NCBI RefSeq assembly: GCF_029227915.1
Contig: NC_079878.1
Coordinates: 12,526,001-12,590,000 of the forward strand
Direction of reading: 5' to 3'
DNA length: 64,000 nucleotides
Source of the DNA: Hydractinia symbiolongicarpus
Lineage: Eukaryota > Cnidaria > Hydrozoa > Anthoathecata > Hydractiniidae
The stretch's first letter is position 1. Each line of letters starts with the position of its first letter. Below the pieces are notes generated by a model, which ran no database searches, had not been told where the DNA came from, and saw only the letters and a program-made list of their open reading frames with translations. The translations under genes were made by a program, and so were the position numbers. This document shows positions 45,142 through 55,599 of this stretch, in pieces.

Positions 45142-45652
45142 GAGTTTGGGGAAAGGGGGGGATGTCAGGTTTGGTATCAGGGGGGGCCAAACCAGATGCG
45201 TGTGTTTCCATCCTTACCCTTAGTAAGACGTATCTCGTGGAAACGTCTGCGTATCTCGTGGAAACGCTAACTCAGCAACTCACTTGGAAATTGCCTATAT
45301 CTGAGCGACTCACTTGGAAATCGCCTACACTTCAGCAACTCGCTTGGAAATTGCCTACATCTGAGCGACTCACTTGGAAATCGCCTACACCTCAGCAACT
45401 CGCTTGGAAATTGCCTACCTCTCCGCGACTCACTTGGAAATCGCCTACACCTCAGCAACTCGCTTGGAAATTGCCTACATCTCCGCGACTCACTTGGAAA
45501 TCGGCTACACCTCAGCAACTCGCTTGGAAATTGCCTACTACCTGCTATGGCGTATCTCGTGGAAACGCACCTCATTTGTTAGGAAAACAAACGCATCTTC
45601 ATCCCATTTGGCTGACGAAAGAAGCCCGACATCCCAAATTTACCCCAAACTG
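45142..45652. mobile_element. foldback element with internal 30/60-bp minisatellite
   Basis: Ends of about 70 bp are inverted relatives: GAGTTTGGGGAAAGGGGG then GATGTC on the left, and the reverse complement of AGTTTGGGGTAAATTTGGG then ATGTCG on the right. Both continue to GATGCGT(T/G)TGTTT. The interior (about 45,270-45,540) is a minisatellite of alternating 30-bp units, CAGCAACTCGCTTGGAAATT and GCGACTCACTTGGAAATC, each followed by a GCCTAC-type link. It is framed by CGTATCTCGTGGAAACG, present twice on the left and once on the right. Because the unit length is a multiple of three and stop-free, three different frames on two strands stay open. These ORFs are artefacts of periodicity. Confidence 0.75.
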
Positions 45653-45924
45653 GATTTTTTAAAGGAGACTATTTTGCGATCCATCATGTTATTAGCTAAC
45701 TTTCAAAATCTGATAATACACAACTTTAAATTGACAAATAATAACTACAATTGCTGTCAATAATACAAAATCAATGAATAAGAATTGTACTTTAATTTAG
45801 AGTTATAGCAGTAATAGCACTATCAATTGTTTGTGGCAAGAATAAACTGAGGATAATTTGGCGGAATCGGGTGAGGATGTTAGGCTGAAGAGAAGATATT
45901 GTCTCAAGCTCACGTGCGTGTTCC

Positions 45925-46200
45925 CAATAAATTCGCTCTTCTCTACTACATCCGGAGCTCTTCTCCTAGTAGTGTTCGCTCTTCTCCACTACATCCGGAG
46001 CTCTTCTTCTAGTAGTGTTTTCTGGCTTAACTAATCTCTCAATCACATCCGGAGCTCCTCTCCTGTGATTCCATTTCCTCTATCATACCTCACAAGAACC
46101 TACTCTTTTATTAACCTCTTGGTGCACCACCTCTGACTGTCAGCGCCGCATCCCCCTGCTGTTATTTCCCCAGTCATCTGTCCTGCTCGCGTGGTGCACC
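45925..46200 (+). other. GC-richer island with three covarying hairpins
   Basis: Three hairpins share the loop ATCCGGAGCTC followed by YTCTYCT. Stems are ACTAC/GTAGT (45,945-45,973), ACTAC/GTAGT (45,988-46,016) and AATCAC/GTGATT (46,041-46,070). The third stem differs on both sides and still pairs. Further on, GGTGCACCAC (46,121-46,130) pairs with GTGGTGCACC (46,191-46,200). An AATAAA just upstream (45,926) raises the option of an LTR R/U5 region, but no retroviral-type coding sequence or second LTR is seen. Confidence 0.5.
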
Positions 46201-46209
46201 GTCGTTCAT

Positions 46210-47750
46210 CTCCTCGCACCTGTACTTAATTCACCATACTCTTCCAGGGGTACTCGCACATCTCTACAGCCCAGCACCCCCAATTCCCCAAATGAAAATT
46301 CATTATCTATGAGGCAATATTTTTGACGAGAACTACGACGAGATAATTCAACATGCCATAACAGGCTTAACAAATAGACATGAAAAAGAAACTACATGCA
46401 AGTGCCTATAAATTAGCCTTTTACAATTCGGGTAATAAAATCCCCATTTGATAAAACGAACAATGGGCCAGCCTTAGCCCTTTCCTAAATGGAGCTGTTT
46501 TGGATGCCTTGATGTTAAATGTAAATAGCAGTTCTGAAAATAGAAGCCTGACCTTATTTATTAATCACTCTAGGGCAAATGTATAATGGCTAATATGGAA
46601 GATTTCTTCATAAAAAATATCAGAAACTTTTTTCATTTGGATTACTTTTACATTAACAAAATTAAAAATTTGAAGATAAACTTTTGGGATTTTGTCATTC
46701 ATTAGTTTTCAAATTTCTCCCTGGAAATTTTTAAGGTTTAAAACCCATGTCCCACAGTAACTTTTTCATCCTTATCCTAATGTTAATACATAATCTATGC
46801 AACAGCTTTGCAGTAAAATTAAAACACAAGTTTTAACGAATAGCGGCGATAGAAATGCTTTTTTAGATCGTATTTTAAAGTTTAAAATCGAAAAGAGGCA
46901 AGCGGAATTTAATAGTTGTGAACAATGCTTCTCGAATGTTTCTTAGATTAAACGCGCTGGAATTTTTTTAAGTAATTAAATCAACAATACATTCCCGCGC
47001 AATGCATTATAAAACTTCGCGAAAGATTTTTATTATTTGCTCCGATATTTCTTCACGAGCGCATTGTTTTTTAACACGCAAATATGAACTCGCAAAACGC
47101 TCAAGGGATTTAATTATAACAAAAGACAAACGACTGCCGTCCTCCACGCAAAGGTGTGATATTAGCGTGTACGCGGTAGATTACATTCAGACTGTACTGT
47201 ACTTAATCACTCTACAATGACACTTATTTAAATGCCTAATATAAAGGGAATACATAAAATCGGAAGCATAACCGTATTTATATGCCCAACCATTCTAAAT
47301 TAAGGGCACCGACAATAAAAGCAATTCCAGATTTCCAAATTGCACAAAAGATATAGCCTGATCGAACAATTTTGGGTAGCATTCAAAATACAGCTATGTG
47401 AAATGTTTAAAAAATTGATCCTAAAGACTGGAAACATATTGCAAAAAAAAAAAAATTAAAAAAAATCCAACTTAAAGTGAGGTAGGATCGCCTAAGTAGA
47501 AATTGCCAATGAGAAGATCATGTGGATCTAAACTAGTAATCGGTTGAAAGCAACGCATAATTTTTTTATTGGCGTTTAAAAAGGTTCCTTGCGCCCAGGA
47601 GTCGAGTTAAAATTCATCTAAACTACTCAGGAGTGTTTCACGAGGCTCAACTCTCTGGTTTCACGGTAGTTTAACTACATTTTGCCGCTTTTTGCCGATT
47701 GTTGCGCGATTCCTTGTTTTCTGCCGTAAAATAGTCGACTTCGGCGGCAG
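46210..47750. other. AT-rich stretch, no supported gene
   Basis: Chance ORFs only (for example 47,002-47,220). Nothing recognised. Confidence 0.4.
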
Positions 47751-47753
47751 CCG

Positions 47754-47885
47754 TAGTGTGGACTTTTGACCCTCTTGGAAACAAACAAATAATTTTACGC
47801 CAAGAAGAATCGCGCCGAAGTGTGGACTTTTGGACTCTTGTAAAACAAAGAATATGTGACGTCAAGAAGAATCCCGCCGAAGTTG
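47754..47885. repeat. 66-bp direct duplication in a CpG-richer patch
   Basis: Two adjacent copies of a 66-bp unit (GTGTGGACTTTTGGACTCTTG, cut to its first 20 bases GTGTGGACTTTTGGACTCTT, then CAAGAAGAATCCCGCCGAAG). Since 66 is a multiple of three, an 79-codon frame stays open (47,756-47,995) with a 22-residue repeat (VDFWTLVKQRICDVKKN). No start context, splice site or homology supports a gene. Confidence 0.7.
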
Positions 47886-47889
47886 TCGA

Positions 47890-50800
47890 AATTTACAGTA
47901 AAGAAAGATTGAAATTAATTTACTCTACCTATTGTTATTGCCTCCCGGTAGCCGGTCGGTTGGATAGGGTAGGATTTAACATGTCTAAAGGCTAAGAAAG
48001 TTTTGTATTGACTTGCAGCAAGTAAATGGAAGGCTTGAATATATGATTGCGGAATGAAATTGAGCAATGTTGCTAAAAAGAGGCATGACTGGAAAACATT
48101 TATTCTCTGTGTTGCCTGGGATTGCAGAAGAAAGCAGTTTGGCAAAATAAACAGACTTTTTTGAGTTAACAAAATTATAGCATTAACTTTATAATGACAA
48201 CGTTTTCAGGTACATCTGTTTACTTTTAATTCCATTGATTCTTGAGCTTTCTATTGCTGTGCTAGCAAGTTTGAGCATGAAACCGTTTCTAGTTTCACTT
48301 TCAACAACTCTAAAAAGGCCTGTCTCAAACTCAAAGTTCTTGTGTTGTCTTGGGGTACCCACAAGACATTTGATAACAATACAATAAATCGAATAGCTGC
48401 ATAACAACTTGTATGTTTGCTTTGTAGATTCAAAGCTCCTGGCAATAAACACTTTTTAAACGATTTCTTAAAATGCCACAAGGCCACAGACGAGAACACT
48501 AGTCGTGACTAGTTTTGGGAGAATGACTTCGACAAGACTTGATGATGATTGGTTTAAAAGCTCTAATCTTATATCGAGATAATTCCTGGGAACGATGTTA
48601 ATTATAAAAATTAGGAAAAAAGCATGGTTTTAATTAATGGGTGAAATGACGAAAGTTTTTCACATTTCACTAAAGAAGTTATGCTGACAGGCATGGAAAA
48701 TGTTTGTGGTTCTACCAACATAACGAAATGACTTAGCATATATACATATACAACGCTATCATGATGGACACAAAATGTGTGTAGTTAACGATATCTGTTT
48801 TTAAATGATTTGTTTTGTTAAAAATTTCAAGTAGTTAGTGTTTATCGCATAACAGCTAGGTATTTCCAAGTTTGATTCAACATTTTAGAGTCTTAGCCAA
48901 TAAGGGCTACATATTTTTGACTGAATGTTGTGCTAAATCAGTGGTCATTCACTTGTTGTGGTAGGTTGTGTTGTTTTTAATTAGCTATTGCTGCGTAAAA
49001 ACCAAATTTTATATAGCGGCCTCTACTTGTGCAAAATCATGATATAATTTTGCTATTTTTATTTTATTTATCTGTTGTTGTTTATGGTGTACTATGATCT
49101 AATAATACAAATAAAGCCTATTTACAATGCAGTTTGTGTTGTTGTTGTTGCTTATTTCTCTATCTTTCTCCTTTTCCATGTGATTAAATGTTTCAAATAG
49201 ATTAAATATCAAAAGTTTTATTAGTAATAGATACCGTTTTGCTTGTCTTTTACAGAATATAGTTTCTCCAAATTTATAGCCTGAATATTGCCCCCAAAGC
49301 AATTATATTAACCAATAACTTACGAAAACAAGCCTGCAAATATTATTCTGGATGTGGAAAAAAGAAGTTTTTCTGGCTAGGTAAGTATAGTCTATTATAA
49401 GATTAAAAAGGGAAAACACGGGGCAAAATTTTCACGCAGATACAATTTGCTATATACAGGTTAGAGCAGGATCGTATCATGATCGTCTATCGCGGTGAAT
49501 GAACATAAACAACACTATACATAACATAACGAGTTATCATAATGGCAACCTAGCTACAAGGTTGGCATTACTTGTATAAAAGCCATAATGGCTCTAGGGT
49601 GGTTAAAAAGTGACAGTTTCTGGGCTCCTAACATGATATAATATATAAAATGAAACAAACCGACCTGGATACTTGCAATATCTGTCCTGAAGAAATATCT
49701 GAAGGCCCCTCCTGATACCAGAGGCACACGATCCGAAATCTGCTAGAGTCACCGGCCGTCATTGGACGCGCTGCCATTATAGTAATTGAAGCCAAAAGAT
49801 GGAGTTGACGATATTAGTAGGTTGCAGTGATAGATGATGATGATGGAAAACCAAACTCCACTATGCATTTCTAAAGCATGCCGTGCACTCTTCTATTTCT
49901 GTATGTTTTTGCTATTCCAAAGCTGTATATCTTCGCGCGGCTTGTAAAATTTTATGCAAGGAAAAGTGTTATGTGACCAAACCAAACTATTAGCAAAATG
50001 TGATGATGGAAACTAGTTGACTTTAGCTGCTCCCATTTTATAGGTAGGCAAGGCAATCTTAGGGGCCTGGATCTACAACAGTATTGGTTAGTTACCTTGA
50101 GGGCCCCTAGTGTTCATGCCTTGTGACCACCCTTTTCACTAGTCTACCATTCTAGATTTGGAATAACATTGAGTTTCTAAAGTATATCCTTCAATGATGC
50201 TAGTAGCCATCTTTGTTGACACTTGAATACTGAATGCAATCAAAGCCAAGCCTCTCAACAAGGTATAAGTACTTACTTCAGGAACCGCAATTAACATGTG
50301 GTGAACTGTTGGTCCACCACCATGTAAACCTAACAGATTATTGGAAACTTTGATATCTTACCTTGAGGCATATTTATACATAATAAATTGCTAACATACA
50401 TGTAACAGTAGAAACCTCTGTTCTCCTATAAAGAGCCTTTGAGACTCCTATAGTGAGATTTTTTAGTTCACAAAGAAACACATTAAAAGAGACCTACGTT
50501 TATCAAGATCTATGTTTAGATTCAGGATCTTTTTCAGACCATTCGCGTTTTTCTTCTCCCTTTTTATTAACTTATTTTTAGGGGATTACCGTAACATAGC
50601 CCATCATCAACCCCGCGCACACGATCCCCGAAATGTAAAGGAATGTCAAGAACCGTAATAATTTAATATTTGGATTGAAACATTTAATAACTTATGAAAT
50701 ATTTATAGCCATTTTTTGCTAAGGGCCGGCTTTCTTTTAGGGCTCATTTTGAGAGCGCGCTACAATGAAATTGATTACCCTTAGTAAATAATTAACGTAT

Positions 50801-51025
50801 AGCGTCAGAAAAATTTTACACAAACAGAAAAACCTCTTCAAAATTTGTTATTGTTAACCTGACATATCCAACTTCAAGAAATAACCAGGAAGGAGATCTG
50901 GAAATAAAAAAGAAAAGTTGTTTTTTCTAAAAATACTAAATTAGAGTTTTTAACTCTAAATTTAAGTTTTTAATTTTAATACCTTTTTTAATTGCGATAG
51001 CGCGATGTTTTGGTTTCGGCTCAGC
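47890..51025. other. no supported gene
   Basis: Two overlapping minus-strand frames at 48,189-48,499 are unrecognised. A region near 49,700-49,850 (GC-richer, ending in GATGATGATGG) looks like a LINE or SINE tail. TAGGGGCC and GGCCCCTA near 50,055 and 50,103 form a short hairpin. Confidence 0.35.
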
Positions 51026-51031
51026 CCTACG

Positions 51032-51200
51032 GCATTCAAAAGTCACATTAATAAAGTTATTTTAAGATAACAAGTGCTATCTTAAGATAACTCTATTAAT
51101 GTGATTTCGGAATGCGTGTATATTCACATAAATGTCCTGATTGTAAGATAACTCGAGTTATTTTAAGATAACATAAATGTGATAATTCTATCTTTTCTAA
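51032..51200. mobile_element. nested palindromes, MITE-like foldback cluster
   Basis: Arms GCATTC ... TCACATTAATA (51,032 onward) and the inverse TATTAATGTGA ... GAATGC (to 51,115) enclose a second inverted pair, TTATTTTAAGATA and TATCTTAAGATAA. A further palindrome, TAAGATAACTCGAGTTA (51,144-51,165), and another TTATTTTAAGATAACA with AATGTGATAA follow. The same AGTTATYTTAAGATA module is used four times in alternating orientation. Confidence 0.7.
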
Positions 51201-51209
51201 TGCGCATAT

Positions 51210-52050
51210 GTGTAAATGAACGTTGCTTAGGGTGCGGATACGTAAAGTAGCTCACCAAATAACAGCCTACATGAATTTCCGGCCGTATTGACATTTATTT
51301 TGATACGTCATTTGTATTGTACTTGTGGTGTCGCGTATGTGCTCTGCTGTAGAGTTCGCTCTGCGGTGGAGAACAAGATGCATTTTGTTAGTTTTGTGTT
51401 GTGATGTATTGTCCCGTGTTAATTATGTAAAGAGAATAATTGTAATTTTGGTACTATTTTTAGTTAAATTTTCTGCACATCTTGCACATCTTTTTTTCTG
51501 CGCATTCAGTCTTCACCATGTAATGAGAGAGTCGAACATACATTTTTGTAATAAATTCGCTGTTGAGTGAAATTTTTCTTTCATACATCACAGAAGTTGT
51601 CCTGTATCTCAGCATCTGTTTTAGTTGTTTTCTCTCACTTGTAGTTGGCTTGGCTTACGCCACTATATTTCTAGTAAGTGTTTATTTCTTATTATATTTT
51701 ATGTCATCTTACATGTGTAATTTGTTGCTTAAATTTCGTCTTGTAATTTTGTCGTTTAGCGAGTAAAAATAGTTAACTCAGTTAAAATCGTGTAAGCACC
51801 TACACTAGTCGATAAGGCCCGCAGAAAAATCTACTTAGTAAATACACAAAAAAAAATTTTCCCCGTGTTTCCCCGTCGCCTTTATTGAGTAGAGCTTAAA
51901 ACGCTGCTGAAAATAAATGTATACAGTATTCTCTTCAATTAGCGGACACTTTGTCCATGCACTGTCCGTTTTCTGGTCAAATTAGAGATAAGCATTTAAT
52001 TTTAAAATATCTATTTTAAACACTTTAAAACTTTACAGGAAATGTCTGCT
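51210..52050. other. possible LTR-like segment, no gene
   Basis: Two hydrophobic chance frames (51,325-51,766). GTAATAAATTCGCTGTTGAG near 51,551 resembles CAATAAATTCGCTCTTCTC at 45,925, which could be related R regions of solo LTRs. No coding sequence or paired LTR is seen. Confidence 0.25.
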
Positions 52051-52059
52051 TTTACAGTC

Positions 52060-52373
52060 TCAATCTTCTTCGCAAACCAGTCAATCAATTTTTCTTGTCC
52101 ATAAAACTTATACACAACTGGTATTTCCAGACCATATCCACCTCCACGATTAACTTTCTTTCCACAAACCTAAGCTGTAATCGAAGTGTTCGAGACTTTC
52201 AAGAACATGAAAAATATTTTTGATATGTTTTGTGGCATGTGTACAACAATGCTTTCGTTTTGTAAAGAATCAGTTCTTATTATTGCTATTGCATTTCCGT
52301 CCACTTCGTTAGATGGCTCATGCCTGAATTGTAACAGCTCCCTGTAATAGTACTCATTCCAATCCTTTTCCAA
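52060..52373 (-). pseudogene. HIRAN-like domain fragment
   Basis: The minus strand reads WNEYYYRELLQFRHEPSNEV, DGNAIAIIRTDSL, IVVHMPQNISKIFFMFLKVS and, after one in-frame TAG, VCGKKVNRGGGYGLEIPVVY then KFYGQEKLIDWF. This matches a domain type common in cnidarian and other invertebrate predicted proteins: L-x-C/F-R-x-E-P-x-N-x-x-D-x-x-A-V, then V-x-H-V-P-x-x-I-S, then G-K-R-x-N-RG-x-G-Y-G-LE-IP. I regard it as HIRAN-like from memory of the pattern. The stop between the two halves and the absence of an upstream frame mark it as a relic, possibly carried by a transposon or retrocopy. Confidence 0.55.
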
Positions 52374-52379
52374 TCCTTA

Positions 52380-53705
52380 AAATTGAGTTATTTATAAGAC
52401 ATTGAATGCCAGTTGGATCACTTAAACCGTCACACATCATGGCGGAGTGCTTTATTGAGATGTACTGTACCCCCTACCTGAATATATATTTTAAAATCTC
52501 ACAAGTAGCGGTAAAAAAAGCACGAAATAACTACACCATATTAAAACCTTTTCCAGCAGGATTAGCCACCAAACATTTTCTATTTTGCAAAACGTTGTCA
52601 CGATGGCTCAAGACACATAAAAACTAGTCCGTTAACTATAAACCCAACATACATTTTAAAAATCAGGGAACATTTTTTTGTTTTTTTTAAGAAAAAATAC
52701 AGAATTTATGTCAATATTTCTTTGTGTATCAAAGCTACATTGGCCAAACATGCGTTTCCTACTGATCACAGTGTTTGTATTCCGTGAATTATGTTTAGTA
52801 TGGGTAAAATTCATGGTATTGTTGTTTAAAAAAATTGTCAAATTAAGTCCCTTTTGAGATATTTGAACTAAGTCTGTCTACAAAAAACAGTTATTCACAT
52901 TAATTAATCAGCTCAAAAAATATTTGCAAACTAATTACAGACGATGTGGCATCCACAAAAAAAATAGTCCACATGGAATTTAATTCATGTGAAACATAAT
53001 TCAGTGGTTCTATATTGTTATCCATTAACATCTTAGCTTTAACTGCTTAACTGTACAGAGTCAAGCATAGTATTCCAATATTCCCGCATATACTTAATGA
53101 AAATCATACTATATATCACAAAACCTTGTTAAAATTTAATTGAAATGGAGTTCTCTAATAGTCTGGATGTAATACAATTTTCTCAATGAATGTGTAGTCT
53201 ACGAAGTCTGTTATTTCTATTTGTCTTTTTGTGACCATGTCAACAGAATTGAAAACATTGTTTGGATTTTTATAAAGCAATAAGGAAAAAAGAATCAACA
53301 AGCATTGCAGTTAGTGAGTGACATACATCGCTACTTTTTGGCCACAATGGACCAGTGTCAGTGTTGCAAGTGTTTGATTGTGCGTCAAAACCAATACATA
53401 TGTGTTCAGGCTGAAAATATAATCAACAAGTCACCAAGCCCAAAAAATACCGTCAATTAAGAAACTTTATGAAATTCCTGAAACTTGTACTTGAAAAGAG
53501 CAATTGGCTTTTAAAAATTGATTCTGGACCTATTTGTATTCAAGAAAACGGCACACAGTTATAACCTATGGTATAAAGCCAATAGCACTAGTGGAACAAA
53601 TACTCCACATATATCTTTTTCTTTTTGATTCAGCCTAAAAAACAGCAAAAATGCAATGTGTACCAACTAGGATTTTTCTATATAAAAATTTTTTTCAATT
53701 AAGAA
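52380..53705. other. AT-rich stretch, no supported gene
   Basis: Short chance ORFs only. Nothing recognised. Confidence 0.4.
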
Positions 53706-53711
53706 CAACGA

Positions 53712-53905
53712 GTTTCCATTCATTACTATCTGCATGCATAAATAGATGGGTTTTTTTATTTATATATTTCCAGCATTAAAAAATAATTATTTGAGGAAAC
53801 TTCTTAAATGTTTCCATTCATTACTATTTGCATATATATAAATGTTTTTATATTTCTTATTTTTGCAACGTTAAAAATAATTATTTGAGGAAATTTCTTA
53901 AATGT
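53712..53905. repeat. tandem duplication of about 97 bp
   Basis: Two adjacent copies running from TTTCCATTCATTACTAT through ATAATTATTTGAGGAAA to TTCTTAAATGTTT. The AATAATTATTTGAGGAAAC motif also occurs near 40,826 and, inverted, near 2,430 and 58,716. Confidence 0.8.
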
Positions 53906-54379
53906 TTGTTAAACTTTCACACAACTGTTTAAAAAGTTATGCAGACTTTTACTTTGGACTAAAACGTTCTTTTACTTTATATTTTTATTGTACATGAAGC
54001 AGAGACCAGTGTCCTTCTAGGGTTATTAAGAAATATTTACGTTATATTTAGGTTGAATCTTGGCATTCATTTTTTTGCTTTGCTAAATTGTATTTTTGGT
54101 AATATAGAACAGACAGCCAATTACTGATATGAAAAATCGTAAGAATAATATCAAACGAAGATTCATACAATGTGAATGTAAGTCCTTGCTTTTTTATTGC
54201 TTTAGACTCCTCAAATAGAAATATGTGAACACATCTTTTTAGAGTACTATTAGACCTCTATGTATTGTCTGCAAATTCCGGAGAATTGCTTCAATATTTT
54301 ATTGTTTTGTGTTTTGTTTTTTAGTGAAGAAACTGATTACATTACAACGAACGAGTGAATGATCAGTAAAAAACAATCT

Positions 54380-54790
54380 AAGAAATGTATGGATGCTGAG
54401 TCGTTTACAACACATGTAAAAAAGTGAGCCAAATATAATTTTTTTAAAAAAATCTGCCGAATTTATGGATACTGTGTCGTTGATAGCAAGCACAAACTGT
54501 GTATTTGCTTTCCCCTCTTTCCCCTTTAGCGAATGTGTGCATGAGAGTTCTGTAACCATGGAACCAATATACGTCTTATGTGCCTTTAACAGAACACTGT
54601 GTGGTGAAAATCAATATAAGAATTGCGTCAATGCTGTGGCGGTTTCACGCGCTGTTAGTAAAAGTATGGATGCTGTTTCTAACAAAACATTATAATCAAT
54701 GCAAAATGTTATTTTTACATTTGTTAATGCTCGGGAACTGCAATCTTTCTAAAAAGAGTATGAATGTCATGTCAAGCAAAAAAGGTGTAC
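54380..54790. repeat. weak repeat with TATGGATGCTG core
   Basis: Cores AATGTATGGATGCTG, ATTTATGGATACTG, AGTATGGATGCTG and AGTATGAATGTCATG at about 54,386, 54,465, 54,664 and 54,760. TATGGAT again echoes the ATCCATA core. The open frames here overlap the repeats and are not supported. Confidence 0.4.
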
Positions 54791-54859
54791 TAAGCTATGT
54801 TGTGGAAATCATTGCAGCAAATATAAGGTCGTGTTCCCATAAGTTCTTATAAAGATGAT

Positions 54860-55215
54860 GGATTTAGTGCAGCTCTGTCGATAGAGCGTTTGAATCATCT
54901 CCTCTACTTGAGATTAAAAGTTCAATGTCCCCCCATTGTCTAGTTAGTTTGTCATTTCATAAAGATTTTTGTAGCAATGGGAGCTAAACACTGGAAACCT
55001 GGTCCATCCTGAAATCCATTGAGCACAGACCACATTAAATATAAATCACCATCAGTGGTTTGAGGCAGAATTGTAAGAGAATTTACATACTGGATGGTTC
55101 TTTTGTTATGAAAGTTTTTTTGCAGTAACTTTAATGACTAGGGTGTCTTTTTATGCCACTACCTGTACACATGATAGAGCTTAAAAGTACTGCCAAACTC
55201 TTTTTCCATGTATTG
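54860..55215 (+). mobile_element. tRNA-derived SINE, plus strand
   Basis: An A-box-like TAGTGCAGCTCTGTCGATAG then AGCG (54,868 onward) and a B-box-like AAGTTCAATGTCCC (about 54,918) stand at tRNA spacing. A body of about 270 bp follows, ending near AATAAAATG (55,207). The head differs from the 34.9-kb SINE, so it may be another family or a diverged copy. Confidence 0.5.
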
Positions 55216-55599
55216 GAATAAAATGTAAGTGTTGATCATGTTGTTGTTATTTGTTTCTTTACAATACATATTATGACTGCTATGTGACATATATATCTCT
55301 GTTTGTTTTTACTTTTCCTAAAATTCATAGTTTCCAAATTAATTGTATTCATTTCCAAAGTTTTTTCGTGTAACATTTCTGTGATCTAATAGCAAGATTC
55401 TTACAGATTAATTGTTTTTTAGTGAAGAAACTGATTATTAAATTCCACTAGCTGTTACTGTTTTGCCAATTTATATAACAAAAAATTGCGGCAAGCTCAA
55501 CTGACATCCAGTTAAATAATGGCAAATGCCTTAGCACAAGCAGATCGATATTAACAAATATGTTCTTGCTTAATTAGTCTTATATATTAATTCGGCATA

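Noticed and set aside
45162-45763. Open frames of 102-166 codons on both strands
   Set aside because: They are produced by a stop-free 30-bp minisatellite; three frames are open at once and none has splice, start or homology support.
48189-48499. Two overlapping 82-87-codon minus-strand frames
   Set aside because: No recognised motif in either frame and no splice bounds.
51325-51766. Two hydrophobic frames resembling multi-pass membrane proteins
   Set aside because: T-rich sequence gives hydrophobic translations by composition; there are no splice sites or homology.
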